Shown piece by piece: positions 47,972-57,030 of a stretch of 64,000 bases of DNA; position 1 is the stretch's first letter, and each line of letters starts with the position of its first letter. The position numbers and the translations under genes are program-made. The notes beneath the pieces are model-generated. The model worked only from the letters and a program-made list of their open reading frames with translations. It was not told the DNA's origin and searched no databases. This DNA is from Brachybacterium halotolerans (GTDB lineage Bacteria; Actinomycetota; Actinomycetes; Actinomycetales; Dermabacteraceae), in NCBI RefSeq assembly GCF_016623465.1, contig NZ_JAEDAJ010000002.1:136093-200092 (forward strand), written 5' to 3'.

Positions 47972-50900
47972 ATGTCGGACGACGACGCGCGGTCGGCGCC
48001 GCGCGCCCACGGCCGTCGCCGCGGCACCCCTCGTGACGAGACGCCGCCGGTCGCCTCGGAGACCCCGGGGGCCGACGGGCGCGTCCCCGGCCCGGCCGAG
48101 CGGGAGGCGTCGCCGGACCTGCGCGCCGCCGCCGTGCAGAGCACGAGCACGCCCCCGCCCGCTCGCCGCCACGGCCGTCGCGCCCGACGCCTCGAGGAGC
48201 CGCCGCCCGAGGCTCCCACCTCGTCGGACGCGGAGACGCCCGCCGCCGCGTCCGAGGAGACACCCTCCGAGCGCACCCCCGCTCGCGCCGCATATGCGCA
48301 CGTCCATCCCGGGTCCCTGGACGCCTGGCTCGAGCCCGGCGATGCTTCGGCCGACCTCGGGTACCCCGTCGAATTCGAGGGGACAGCGGACGACGGGGAC
48401 GACAGGACCAGGGACGAAGCGACCGGGGACGAAGCGACCGGGGACGACGGGGCCGGGCACGTCGGGATTGAGGCTCGGGCGACCGCGGAGGATGCAGCGC
48501 CCGCGGCAGACGACACCGCCGAGATCCCGCGCGCGGATCCGCGCCCCGCTGCGCCAACCGAGCCCGCCGGGCCAACCGAGCCCGTCGGGCCCGCTGACGA
48601 CGTCCACGACGCGTGGACCACGGCACCCCGCGCCGAGCCGACCGCGCCCGACGCGCGACCGCTCCCCTCCCACGCCGATCTCGACCGCGCCACCCGCGGA
48701 CGCACGCACCCGGCACCTGCAGCACCCGCGGAACTCACAGCACCCGCCGCGCCCGCAGCTCCCCCGGAGTCACCGGCGCCTCGGCCCGTCGAGCCCGCGC
48801 CCACCGACCCGTCGGCCGATGCACCCGCCCCCGCCGCACTGCCGACCGAGACGCCAACCGCCCCGTCGACCGAGGCTCCGGCCTCTCTGCCGACCGAGGC
48901 TCCGGCCGCCCCGTCGACCGAAGCGCCTGCTGCTCCGTCGCCCCGCCCCTCGGAGCCGGGCCTCTCGGTCCCGTTCCGGGTCGAGATCCACGGGCTGCGC
49001 GCGATCGCGATCCTGCTGGTCGCGGTCTACCACATCTGGTTCGGGCGGGTCTCCGGCGGCGTCGACGTCTTCCTGTTCATCTCGGCCTTCCTGCTCACGG
49101 GATCGTTCGCGCGGCGTCTCGAGTCGGGACGTCCGCTCGCGGTGCCGCGCTACTGGCTGAAGACGTTCAAGCGCCTGCTGCCGCCTGCGGTCGTGACGAT
49201 CCTGGGGTCGCTGGTCCTCGCGTTCACGGTGCTGCCGCCGACGATCTGGGCGACCGTGCAGCGCCAGGCGTGGGCGAGCGCCCTGTACGTGCAGAACTAC
49301 GTGCTCGCGGCGGACAGCGTCGACTACTACGCGCACGACGCCGCGGCCGCCTCCCCGCTGCAGCACTTCTGGTCGATGTCGATCCAGGGGCAGATCTTCC
49401 TCCTCTGGCCGCTGCTGTTCGCGCTCGGCGCCGTGCTGGTCCGCCGCCTGCCCGCGCTGCGCGCCCACCCGCGATGGCTGATGGCAGGCATGTTCTCGCT
49501 GGTCATCGTGATCTCCCTGGTGTGGTCGATCGTCTCCACGGTGTCGAACCAGACCTTCGCCTACTTCGACACCGCGGCCCGGCTGTGGGAGTTCGCGCTG
49601 GGCTCTCTGCTGGGGCTGATGCTGCCGCGGATCGACCGGGCGACGGGCGCGACGACCTCGAACGCCGCCCCACCGCGCTTCGCCGTGGCGCGCGCGGTGA
49701 TCGGCTGGGTCGGTCTCGCGGCGCTGCTCTCGTGCGGGGCGCTGCTGGACGTGCAGGGCATGTTCCCCGGCTGGATCGCGATCTGGCCTCTCGCCGCGGC
49801 GGGCCTGGTGATCCTCGCCGGACGCTCGGGCCGCGCCTGGGGCGCCGACGCGTTCCTCTCGCTGCGTCCGGTCGCCTTCCTCGGGTCGATCGCCTACGCC
49901 CTCTACCTCGTGCATTGGCCGCTGCTCATCGGCTGGCTCGCCCTCACCGGGCAGGAGCGCGCCGGGGCGCTCGACGGCGCCGGGGTGCTCGCCGTGTCCC
50001 TGCTGGTCGCGTGGCTGCTCACGCGTCTCGTCGACACTCCCATCCGCCGCTCGGCCTGGCTCGATGCGCGGCCGCGCAGGGCCCTCGCGGCGGTCGCGGT
50101 GAGCCTGGTCGTGGTGCTCGTGGGCTCCCAGGCCGTCTTCCCCGCGGTCGGCGAACGGTCGCTCACCGTCGCCCAGGGCGCGCAGGACGACGACGGCGGC
50201 GCGAGCGACGGCGGCACGGCCGCGCCCACCGTCCCGAACCCGGGCGCGCAGTGGACGGTGGATCCCATGACCGACGGCTTCGGCACTACCATCCCCTCGC
50301 CCGACGTCGTCACCGAGCCCTCCGAGCACACCTACGCCGAGGACTGCCAGAAGAAGCTGGGCCTCCCGGACACCGTCACCTGTCGATACACCCCCGCGTC
50401 CGACGGCGACCCCGACCTCACGGTCGCGCTCGCGGGCGACTCCCACGCCGGCCAGTACACGGGCGCGATCCAGCAGATCGCGAAGGAGAGGAACTGGGCC
50501 GTCTACTACATCGGCCACAGCGGCTGCACCTTCACCACGGACCCGGCGACCAACCAGTGCAAGGACGTCAACACCTCCTGGGAGACCCTCATCGACGGCG
50601 TCGACCCCGACGTGCTGATCACGATGGGCACCCGCACCTCGTTCGACGGCGGATCGGAGTCCGAGGCCGACCGCACGAACCTCGACAGCGCGCTCCCGCT
50701 GACCACCGAGCGGGGCATCCCCGTGCTGCTGCTGCGCGACAATCCGCGCTGGCCCAAGAAGGAGGAGTCCGGCAACCGCTTCGACTGCTCCTTCGACGTG
50801 CTGCGCGAGGGCGGCGACGCGACGCAGGCCGACGCCGAGTGCGGCGACGACATGAAGAACCGGATGGACGCCGAGAACCCGTCGGCCTACCGGGCGAGCG

Positions 50901-51133
50901 ACGACCCGTACGCGCCGATCCGCATCGCCGATCCCGCGACCGACGTGCTGTGCCCGAAGGGCCGCTGCTCGCCGATCATCGGCAACGTGTTCGTCTACCG
51001 CGACAGCTACCACCTCACCGACGCCTTCTCCCGCACCATGGACGACTGGTTCGAGAAGCAGATCGACGCGACGCTCGCGATGAAGGGCCCCGACGCGGAG
51101 GCCCCGCAGAGCGAGCCGTCCGACGCCGGCTGA
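47972..51133 (+). CDS. acyltransferase 3 / SGNH-domain protein (OafA-like) with long disordered N-terminus
   Basis: 1053 aa. Residues 1-~328 are disordered, rich in Ala, Pro, Glu, Thr and Asp, with repeats such as [16 protein letters not shown]. Then the acyltransferase-3 membrane domain: [21 protein letters not shown] (catalytic His region HGLRA), [14 protein letters not shown] and [23 protein letters not shown], with about ten helices to ~700. The external C-terminal region is an SGNH-like domain: [16 protein letters not shown] (block I GDSH), and a late [10 protein letters not shown] with the His/Asp pair. Proteins of this kind O-acetylate cell-surface polysaccharides, the membrane part passing acetyl groups outward. 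GAAGGGGGAC precedes ATG 47972. Likely modifies a glycan made by the adjacent genes. Confidence 0.88.
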   Translation: MSDDDARSAPRAHGRRRGTPRDETPPVASETPGADGRVPGPAEREASPDLRAAAVQSTSTPPPARRHGRRARRLEEPPPEAPTSSDAETPAAASEETPSERTPARAAYAHVHPGSLDAWLEPGDASADLGYPVEFEGTADDGDDRTRDEATGDEATGDDGAGHVGIEARATAEDAAPAADDTAEIPRADPRPAAPTEPAGPTEPVGPADDVHDAWTTAPRAEPTAPDARPLPSHADLDRATRGRTHPAPAAPAELTAPAAPAAPPESPAPRPVEPAPTDPSADAPAPAALPTETPTAPSTEAPASLPTEAPAAPSTEAPAAPSPRPSEPGLSVPFRVEIHGLRAIAILLVAVYHIWFGRVSGGVDVFLFISAFLLTGSFARRLESGRPLAVPRYWLKTFKRLLPPAVVTILGSLVLAFTVLPPTIWATVQRQAWASALYVQNYVLAADSVDYYAHDAAAASPLQHFWSMSIQGQIFLLWPLLFALGAVLVRRLPALRAHPRWLMAGMFSLVIVISLVWSIVSTVSNQTFAYFDTAARLWEFALGSLLGLMLPRIDRATGATTSNAAPPRFAVARAVIGWVGLAALLSCGALLDVQGMFPGWIAIWPLAAAGLVILAGRSGRAWGADAFLSLRPVAFLGSIAYALYLVHWPLLIGWLALTGQERAGALDGAGVLAVSLLVAWLLTRLVDTPIRRSAWLDARPRRALAAVAVSLVVVLVGSQAVFPAVGERSLTVAQGAQDDDGGASDGGTAAPTVPNPGAQWTVDPMTDGFGTTIPSPDVVTEPSEHTYAEDCQKKLGLPDTVTCRYTPASDGDPDLTVALAGDSHAGQYTGAIQQIAKERNWAVYYIGHSGCTFTTDPATNQCKDVNTSWETLIDGVDPDVLITMGTRTSFDGGSESEADRTNLDSALPLTTERGIPVLLLRDNPRWPKKEESGNRFDCSFDVLREGGDATQADAECGDDMKNRMDAENPSAYRASDDPYAPIRIADPATDVLCPKGRCSPIIGNVFVYRDSYHLTDAFSRTMDDWFEKQIDATLAMKGPDAEAPQSEPSDAG

Positions 51134-51267
51134 TCCGGGCCGACGGGGACGGACGGGCGGACGAGGCCGGACGGGACCGGGCCGACGAGACGAGTCGGGA
51201 CGGGCAGACGAGGATGGACGGGCCGAAGCCGCCGTCGCGCCTCCGGCCGCTGTGGAACGATGAGGCC

Positions 51268-52602
51268 ATGACCTCCGCACCTGCCGAATCTGCAGTCCAC
51301 CCCACCGACGAGGCCCGCGATTTCGCGACCGACCTGGGCTCCTTCGTCACCGCCTCCCCCTCGAGCTTCCACGCCGTGCGCGAAGCGGCCCGGCGCCTCG
51401 AGGCCGCGGGATTCTCGGCGCTGGACGAGACGGAGCAGTGGGACGGGGACGCGGTGCGCGGGAACCGCTACGTGCTGCGCGACGGCTCGCTCATCGCCTG
51501 GTCCGCACCCGCGGAGGCATCGGAGGGGACGGCCTTCCGGATCGTCGGCTCGCACACCGACTCCCCCGCGCTCAAGGTGAAGCCCGACCCGCAGCTCGCC
51601 GCGGAGACGATCGCGCAGGTGGGCGTCGAGGTCTACGGCGGGGCGCTGCTGAACTCGTGGCTGGATCGCGAGCTGCGCCTGGCCGGGCGGCTGGTGCTGC
51701 GCGGCGGCCGCGAGGTGCTGGTCGCGACCGGTCCGCTGCTGCGGGTCCCGCAGCTCGCCGTGCACCTGGACCGCGGGGTGAACGCCGACGGCCTCACGCT
51801 GAACCCGCAGAAGCACATGCAGCCGATCCTGGGCCTGGGCGAGGTCGACGTGCTGGGTCTGCTCGCCGAGCGCGCGGGTGTGCAGCGCGCGGAGATCCTG
51901 GGGACCGACGTGGTCACCGCGGACGCGCAGGCGCCCGGCTTCTTCGGAGCCCACGAGGAGTTCCTGGCCTCGGGCCGCCTGGACAACCTCTCCTCCGTGC
52001 ATGCCGAGGTCGAGGCGCTCGTGCGGCTCGCGGGCGGCGCGGGAGCGGGCGCAGGGGCGGCCGAGGGCGAGCGCCCGATCGCCCTCATGGTCGCCAACGA
52101 CCACGAGGAGGTGGGTTCGGCGTCCCGCTCGGGCGCCGCCGGGCCGTTCCTCGAGGACGTGCTGGTGCGCGTGCACGCGGCGCTCGGCGGGGACGAGGCC
52201 TCGCGGCGCCGGGCTCTCGCGGGCTCGATGGTGCTCTCGGCCGACGCCGGCCACGCCGCCCACCCGAACTACCCCGAGCGCCACGACCCCGTGAACCGTC
52301 CACGCCTGGGCGCCGGGCCGATCCTCAAGATCAACGCCAACCAGCGCTATGCGACCGACGCCGTGGGCACCGCGGCGCTCACCGAGGCCTGTGAGCGCGC
52401 GGGCGTGCCGCTGCAGGCGTTCGTCTCCAACAACGCGATGCCCTGCGGATCCACCATCGGCCCGATCACGGCGACCCGGCTGGGCATGACCACGATCGAC
52501 GTGGGCATCACCCTGCTCTCGATGCACTCGGCCCGCGAGATGTGCGCCGTCGCCGACCCGCTGCACCTCTCGCGGGCGTGCGAGGAGTTCCTGCGGGGCT
52601 GA
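51268..52602 (+). CDS. apeB: M18 family aminopeptidase
   Basis: 444 aa from ATG 51268. Cytoplasmic dinuclear-metal aminopeptidase removing acidic N-terminal residues in characterised members. Metal and catalytic residues: IVGSHTDSPALKVKP (His and Asp), ASGRLDNLSSVHAEVEA (bridging Asp), ANDHEEVGSASRSGA (catalytic Glu pair), SADAGHAAHPNYPERHDP and TLLSMHSAREMCAV (last His). An Ala/Gly-rich loop (GGAGAGAGAAEGE) precedes the HEEVGS block. The spacer before the gene (51134-51267) is a run of GACGGG-like repeats. It stands alone between the acyltransferase and a regulated oxidoreductase. Confidence 0.9.
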   Translation: MTSAPAESAVHPTDEARDFATDLGSFVTASPSSFHAVREAARRLEAAGFSALDETEQWDGDAVRGNRYVLRDGSLIAWSAPAEASEGTAFRIVGSHTDSPALKVKPDPQLAAETIAQVGVEVYGGALLNSWLDRELRLAGRLVLRGGREVLVATGPLLRVPQLAVHLDRGVNADGLTLNPQKHMQPILGLGEVDVLGLLAERAGVQRAEILGTDVVTADAQAPGFFGAHEEFLASGRLDNLSSVHAEVEALVRLAGGAGAGAGAAEGERPIALMVANDHEEVGSASRSGAAGPFLEDVLVRVHAALGGDEASRRRALAGSMVLSADAGHAAHPNYPERHDPVNRPRLGAGPILKINANQRYATDAVGTAALTEACERAGVPLQAFVSNNAMPCGSTIGPITATRLGMTTIDVGITLLSMHSAREMCAVADPLHLSRACEEFLRG

Positions 52603-52694
52603 CGGGCTGCGAGCCCGCTGGTGGGGCACCCGCCCGGCCGGTACCAGCGGGCGCTCGAGGAGCTGCGCAGCTCGCCACGAAGAGAGCGCTGAAA

Positions 52695-52728
52695 CGGTGA
52701 TAAGGTCATCACCGCACTTATCTATAGA
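52695..52728 (+). promoter_or_regulatory. inverted-repeat operator with overlapping -10 candidates
   Basis: Perfect seven-base arms CGGTGAT (52695-52701) and ATCACCG (52708-52714) with a six-base spacer precede two -10 candidates, TATCTA (52719-52724) and TATAGA (52723-52728), about 90 bases before the oxidoreductase ATG. A repressor such as a GntR- or LacI-type sugar regulator could bind; the family is a guess. Confidence 0.45.
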
Positions 52729-52818
52729 CCCGAAATCAACTCCTCGCGCCGGGGTGACCCGCCGCTTGACCGAGGACCCCGGGTCGCCTGTCAGCGCCGA
52801 CGGAAGGGCCGCTCACCC

Positions 52819-53928
52819 ATGACCTCTCAGAACACCCCGATCCGCGCCGGCGTCGTCGGCATCGGCTGGGCGGGCCAGCAGCACATGGCCGCCTACGACG
52901 CCGCGCCCGGCGTCGAGCTGGTCGCCATCGCCGGCATGGAGGACGACGTCCGCGCCGAGCTCTCCGAGCGCTACGGGATCGAGGCGACCTACCGCGACTG
53001 GGAGTCGATGATCGCCCGCGGCGATCTTGACGTGGTCAGCGTCGCCGTCCCCACCTTCCTGCACGCACCGATCGCGATCGGCGCACTGCGCGCGGGCGCC
53101 CACGTGCTCAGCGAGAAGCCCATCGCCCGCACCGGCGAGGAGGGCCAGGCCATGGTCGACGCCGCCCGCGAGGCCGGCCGGGTGCTCGAGGTCGTCTTCA
53201 ACCATCGTCGGCGGGGGGACATCGAGGCGATCGCGGCGGCCGTCGAGGACGGCACCGTCGGCCGCCCCTACCACGCGCGCGCCATGTGGCTGCGCCGCGC
53301 CGGGATCCCCGCGCTGGGCAGCTGGTTCACCAATGCGGAGATGTCCGGCGGCGGCCCTCTCGTGGACCTCGGCGTGCACGTGCTCGACTGGACCCTGCAC
53401 ATCATGGGCGAGCCGCGCGTCACCGCCGTCTCCGCCGTCACCCACGCCGAGCTGGGCCCGCGGGGCCTGGGCGGCGCCGTCGGCGGGGCGAAGTCCGGCG
53501 CCGACTCCGCCTACGAGGTCGAGGACCTCGCGAGCGCGCTGCTGCGCCTCGAGGGCGGCGGCTCGATCATGCTCGAGACCAGCTGGGCGGCCCACCGCGC
53601 CACTCCCGACGAGTTCGGCATCACCCTCTACGGCACCGACGGCGGGGCCGACCTGAAGGTCGAGGGCTACGCGCCCTCGGGCGAGCTCACGCTCTTCACC
53701 GGCGACGGCGAGGACGCGATCGACACCCCGATCACCGCGCCGGAGGGCCGCGGGCACGGCGCCGTGGTCGAGCGCTTCCTCGAGCACGTGCGCGACGAGG
53801 CGTCCTGGGCGCAGCACGACGGCGGCGTGGGCCTCAGCCGCGCCCGCATCGTCGACGCCTGCTACGCCTCGGCGCGCCAGGGCCGCGAGGTCCGCCTCGA
53901 CGAGAACGGGGAGATCCTGGGCGACTGA
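52819..53928 (+). CDS. Gfo/Idh/MocA family oxidoreductase
   Basis: 369 aa. NAD(P)-dependent dehydrogenase or isomerase acting on a sugar or sugar derivative. The Rossmann half begins RAGVVGIGWAGQQHMAAY; MEDDVRAELSERYGIEATYRD and AVPTFLHAPIAIGALRAGAHVLSEKPIA carry the catalytic Lys of the EKP motif. The C-terminal half has GGGPLVDLGVHVLDWTLHIMG (family His/Asp). A GGAAGG lies about 11 bases before ATG 52819. Single gene with an operator-like palindrome upstream, so inducible sugar catabolism is likely; the substrate is unknown. Confidence 0.9.
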   Translation: MTSQNTPIRAGVVGIGWAGQQHMAAYDAAPGVELVAIAGMEDDVRAELSERYGIEATYRDWESMIARGDLDVVSVAVPTFLHAPIAIGALRAGAHVLSEKPIARTGEEGQAMVDAAREAGRVLEVVFNHRRRGDIEAIAAAVEDGTVGRPYHARAMWLRRAGIPALGSWFTNAEMSGGGPLVDLGVHVLDWTLHIMGEPRVTAVSAVTHAELGPRGLGGAVGGAKSGADSAYEVEDLASALLRLEGGGSIMLETSWAAHRATPDEFGITLYGTDGGADLKVEGYAPSGELTLFTGDGEDAIDTPITAPEGRGHGAVVERFLEHVRDEASWAQHDGGVGLSRARIVDACYASARQGREVRLDENGEILGD

Positions 53929-53947
53929 GCCCGGGAACCGGCGCTGA

Positions 53948-54664
53948 TCAGCCCGCATGCTCCGAGCGCAGCAGGAGCAGCGACTGCAGCCAGGAGTGAT
54001 GCGTGCTGGTCAGCGCCACGATCCCGTCGACGATGACCACGAGGCCGCCCAGGGTCAGCAGCCCCGAGAAGATCAGCAGCAGGATCCGTCGGCGCGGGCC
54101 GAAGAAGTTCTCGAGGGCGCGCAGCACCCGGGTGTGCAGGCCGAACTGGGAGAGCACGGTGACGGTGACCAGCGGCAGCTGGTAGATCACGTTCCAGGCC
54201 ACCAGTAGCACGATCTCCTCGAGCAGGCTGTGGGTCTGCATCGCCAGACCCACCGCGATCGTGAAGGTCGGGTCGGCGAACGTGGTCAGCGAGAGCAGCA
54301 GCCCGCCGACGGCGAGCGAGCCCACCTGGTCGATCGTGTGGTGGTCCTTCGGCGGGCGCGGGCGCAGGGCGCTGCGGCACTGGTAGGCGGCGAAGCCGAG
54401 CAGCGCGCACCCGACGACCAGCTGGATGACCGAGACCCGCGTGCCGGAGTCGAGGACCGGCGCGAGCCAGTGGCCGACGAAGGCGAGGATCGGCTTCAGC
54501 ACGAGGGTCACCGCGAGCACTGCGACCGCGTATCCGCCCAGGAAGTACAGCAGGTGCAGCGGGCGCATCCCGCGCGCGAGGAAGGTGGCGGCGATGACGC
54601 CGCCCAGCACGTCCATGGTGACGACGGCGAGGCCGAAGAAGGTCAGCAGGCCCGCGAGCGTCAT
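53948..54664 (-). CDS. six-helix membrane protein, LysE/GAP-like
   Basis: 238 aa from ATG 54664; GTG 54694 would add ten residues. Six membrane helices: TLAGLLTFFGLAVVTMDVLGGVIAATFLA, LLYFLGGYAVAVLAVTLVLKPILAFVG, VIQLVVGCALLGFAAYQ, then a charged loop (RPRPPKDHHTID), LAVGGLLLSLTTFADPTFTIAVG, IVLLVAWNVIYQLPLVTVTVL and ILLLIFSGLLTLGGLVVIVDGIVAL. The helix pattern with Pro in the fourth helix resembles LysE-superfamily exporters and GAP proteins, but I cannot name a substrate. It ends 19 bases from the convergent oxidoreductase stop. Confidence 0.7.
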   Translation of the reverse strand: MTLAGLLTFFGLAVVTMDVLGGVIAATFLARGMRPLHLLYFLGGYAVAVLAVTLVLKPILAFVGHWLAPVLDSGTRVSVIQLVVGCALLGFAAYQCRSALRPRPPKDHHTIDQVGSLAVGGLLLSLTTFADPTFTIAVGLAMQTHSLLEEIVLLVAWNVIYQLPLVTVTVLSQFGLHTRVLRALENFFGPRRRILLLIFSGLLTLGGLVVIVDGIVALTSTHHSWLQSLLLLRSEHAG

Positions 54665-54795
54665 GCCGCCGAGAGTACAGGCGCCGCGTGGCACGATGGA
54701 TCCGCCGAGGGGACGAGCATCGGGGCCGACGATCGGACCCGGGTCGGACTCGGGTCGGACCCCCGTCGAGCTCCTCGGCCGATGGGAGGCGCACG

Positions 54796-55005
54796 ATGAC
54801 GCAGTTCGCGAAGGGCGACCACGTGCAGTGGAACTCGGAGGTCGGCATCGTCTCCGGCGTGATCACGGACGTCCACGAGAAGGACATCGAGTTCAAGGGA
54901 CGCACGCGGCACTGCAGCTCCGAGGATCCCCAGTACGAGATCCGCAGCGACAAGACCGATCACGTCGCGATGCACAAGGGCGGGGCACTGACGAAGGTCG
55001 AGTGA
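54796..55005 (+). CDS. DUF2945 (TUDOR-like) small protein
   Basis: 69 aa from ATG 54796 with GGAGG seven bases upstream. A single small beta-barrel: FAKGDHVQWNSEVGIVSGVITDVHEKDIEFKGRTRHCSSEDPQYEIRS ends at about residue 52, then a SDKTDHVAMHKGGALTKV tail; this is the DUF2945 family, annotated as hypervirulence-associated TUDOR domain. The family is widespread and its function unproven. No partner is evident; it lies between the divergent membrane protein and the convergent folP-like gene. Confidence 0.85.
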   Translation: MTQFAKGDHVQWNSEVGIVSGVITDVHEKDIEFKGRTRHCSSEDPQYEIRSDKTDHVAMHKGGALTKVE

Positions 55006-55120
55006 CGCGGCGGGGCGTCGGTGACGGCGGGGCGGCGAAGACGGCGGTCCGACGGGGCCGCGCGGTGCGGCTCCGCCCCTGCTCGCGGAAACTTCCGTGG
55101 CCCCCGCGGCGCCTGCCGGC

Positions 55121-56002
55121 TCAGACGTTGTGGGTCGGGTGCATGTTGTGCTCGAGGCGCACGGGATCACGCAGGCCCAGGATCGCCTCGGTCATGCGCA
55201 CGGCGTCCACGGTCTCGGGGACGTCGTGCATGCGCACGATCCGCGCGCCCTTGAGGATGCACACGCTCATCGCGGCGAGCGAGCCCGCCAGGCGCTCACC
55301 CTGCGGCCGGTCGATCGACTCGCCGATGAAGTCCTTGTTCGAGACCGCGACCAGCAGGGGCAGTCCGATCTGCGCGAGCTCCTCGAGCCGGCGCGTGATC
55401 TCCAGGGAGTGCAGCGTGTTCTTGTCGAGATCGTGCCCGGGGTCGACGATGATCCGCTCACGCGGGATCCCGGCCGCCTCCGCGCGCGCGACCTGGTCCA
55501 GCAGCGCCTCGCGGACCTCGCCGACCACGTCCTCGTAGTGCGCGGCGGGCTTCTCCTCGCGGGGCCTGCCGGCGCTGTGGCAGAGGATCACGTGCGCACC
55601 GCCGTCGGCGACGACGCGCGCCATCTCCGGGTCGGTGAGTCCGCTGGTGTCGTTGATGACCGCGGCGCCCGCCTCGAGTGCCGCTCGGGCGACGGCGGCG
55701 CGGTTCGTGTCGACCGAGACCATCACCTGGGGATGGGCGGCGGTGAGCCGCTCGATCACGGGGACCACGCGCTCGATCTCCTCCTCGACGGAGACCGCGG
55801 GGCCCCGCCCGAAGGGCACGCCGCCGATGTCCACCCAGTCGGCGCCATGCTCGACGGCGCGCTCGGCGCTCTCGACCGCCTGGTCGAGGACGAAGGTGCG
55901 GCCCTTGTCGTAGAAGGAGTCGGGGGTCCGGTTCACGACGGCCATCACGGCGACGTGTCGAGTGAGGTCCAGGGCGCTCATCCCGCGGTGCTCGGGCTCC
56001 AT
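55121..56002 (-). CDS. folP2: FolP2-type dihydropteroate synthase homologue
   Basis: 293 aa from ATG 56002 (GAGAGAGGA upstream); ATG 55981 is possible. TIM-barrel of the pterin-binding family: [74 protein letters not shown] and VAVSNKDFIGESI. True DHPS enzymes read NVTPDSFSDGG at the first motif; the NRTPDSFYDKG form is that of mycobacterial FolP2 (Rv1207), which as I recall does not replace FolP1 in folate synthesis. No other folate gene is adjacent, which fits FolP2 rather than FolP1. Its real substrate is unknown. Confidence 0.85.
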   Translation of the reverse strand: MEPEHRGMSALDLTRHVAVMAVVNRTPDSFYDKGRTFVLDQAVESAERAVEHGADWVDIGGVPFGRGPAVSVEEEIERVVPVIERLTAAHPQVMVSVDTNRAAVARAALEAGAAVINDTSGLTDPEMARVVADGGAHVILCHSAGRPREEKPAAHYEDVVGEVREALLDQVARAEAAGIPRERIIVDPGHDLDKNTLHSLEITRRLEELAQIGLPLLVAVSNKDFIGESIDRPQGERLAGSLAAMSVCILKGARIVRMHDVPETVDAVRMTEAILGLRDPVRLEHNMHPTHNV

Positions 56003-56125
56003 CCGACGTCCTCTCTCCCCGACGGCTTCCCGCCGCCCGCACTGGTGGCATCCGCACTGGTGGCGCATGCTCGGCACGACTCTACGGGGCGTTCCCGACA
56101 GCGCGCGGGTCACGGAGCGCGGGCC

Positions 56126-56191
56126 ACGCGGGGCACGGCGAGCGCAGGGCACGCAGGGTTCGCGGGGCACGGCACGGCGAGCGCAGGGCAC
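56126..56191 (+). repeat. imperfect direct repeat upstream of palindrome copy B
   Basis: A 20-base block is exactly duplicated (56131-56150 and 56172-56191, 41 bases apart). The 314-base gap 56003-56316 contains this repeat followed by palindrome copy B and no supportable gene. The low-complexity GGGCACGG composition suggests replication slippage. Confidence 0.6.
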
Positions 56192-56216
56192 TCAGCGCAC
56201 GGTCTCCGACGAGGGC

Positions 56217-56289
56217 GTGCACTTCGCGTAGCAGGGGATCGGGTCACGTGCATATACGAGGGTCACCCGATCTCCTGCTACGTGAAGTG
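56217..56289. repeat. dispersed intergenic palindrome, copy B
   Basis: Arms of 25 bases (56220-56244 with 56265-56289) differ from perfect complementarity at two positions, both allowing G-U pairs on the plus-strand RNA, so the whole stem can pair. The 20-base loop contains CATATA. Positions 56217-56256 match copy A (38422-38462). The right arm ends 27 bases before the HAD phosphatase start, so the hairpin may lie in or before its leader. Confidence 0.85.
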
Positions 56290-56316
56290 TCCGGGGGTGC
56301 TCGGTAGTCTCGGCGG

Positions 56317-57030
56317 ATGCTGCTGCTGATCGACCTCGACAACACCCTCATCGACCGCGACGGCGGCTTCGCGCGCTGGGCGAAGAGTTTCGTCGAGGAT
56401 CTGGGCGGGGGTCGCGAAGACCTGGACTGGCTGCTCGCGGCCGATGCGCACGGATACGCTCCCCGCCGCGTCCTCGCCGACGGACTGCGCGAGAGGCTGC
56501 GCCTGACCACCGACCCGGAGGAGCTCGTCTCGCAGCTGCGGCGCGGCCACCTCCCCTACATCGAGCCCTACTCCGGTGTGGTCGAGGAGCTGCAGAGCCT
56601 GCGCGGGGCCGGCATCCCGATCGTGGTGGTGACCAACGGACGCTCCGAGCAGCAGTCCCGCAAGCTCGAGCTCACCGGGATCGGCGACCTGGTCGACCAC
56701 GTCGTGATCTCCGAATCGGTCGGGGTCAAGAAACCGTCGGCGGGCATCTTCCACGCGGCGCTCGAGCGTCTCGGGTCGTACGCGGAGCCCGGAGCGGTGT
56801 GGATGGTCGGCGATCATCCCGACGCCGACATCGCCGGCGGGCGCAACGCGGGGTTCTCGACCGGCTGGGTGCGCCATGGCAGGCCGTGGGACGACCAGGG
56901 AAGGGATTGGCGGCCCACCGTGCAGGCCGAGACCACCCGTGAGGTGCTCCAGCTCATCGCCGAGGACGCAGGACATGTCGAGCACGCCTCGCGTAGGGAG
57001 GACCGTGAAGGCGGCGTGACCCGGAAATGA
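56317..57030 (+). CDS. HAD-superfamily hydrolase
   Basis: 237 aa. Phosphatase-type HAD: motif I LLIDLDNTLIDRDG (nucleophile and acid Asp), a helical cap (~15-95), motif II VVVTNGRSEQQ (Thr), motif III Lys in GVKKPSAGIFHAAL and motif IV MVGDHPDADIAGGRNAG. This set resembles YjjG/PynA-like nucleotide or haloacid phosphatases. The weak CGGCGG before ATG 56317 is the only ribosome-binding candidate. It is translationally coupled to the GrpB gene (ATGA overlap at 57027). Preceded by palindrome copy B. Confidence 0.9.
   Translation: MLLLIDLDNTLIDRDGGFARWAKSFVEDLGGGREDLDWLLAADAHGYAPRRVLADGLRERLRLTTDPEELVSQLRRGHLPYIEPYSGVVEELQSLRGAGIPIVVVTNGRSEQQSRKLELTGIGDLVDHVVISESVGVKKPSAGIFHAALERLGSYAEPGAVWMVGDHPDADIAGGRNAGFSTGWVRHGRPWDDQGRDWRPTVQAETTREVLQLIAEDAGHVEHASRREDREGGVTRK

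Noticed and set aside
44581-48804. Very long minus-strand reading (1407 codons) including rfbA
   Set aside because: Only the last 293 codons are RmlA; the rest is antisense to the DUF6541-like and acyltransferase genes. RmlA starts cleanly at ATG 45462 with a ribosome-binding site.
48770-51280. 836-codon minus-strand frame opposite the acyltransferase
   Set aside because: Arg/Asp/Gln-rich antisense shadow without motifs.
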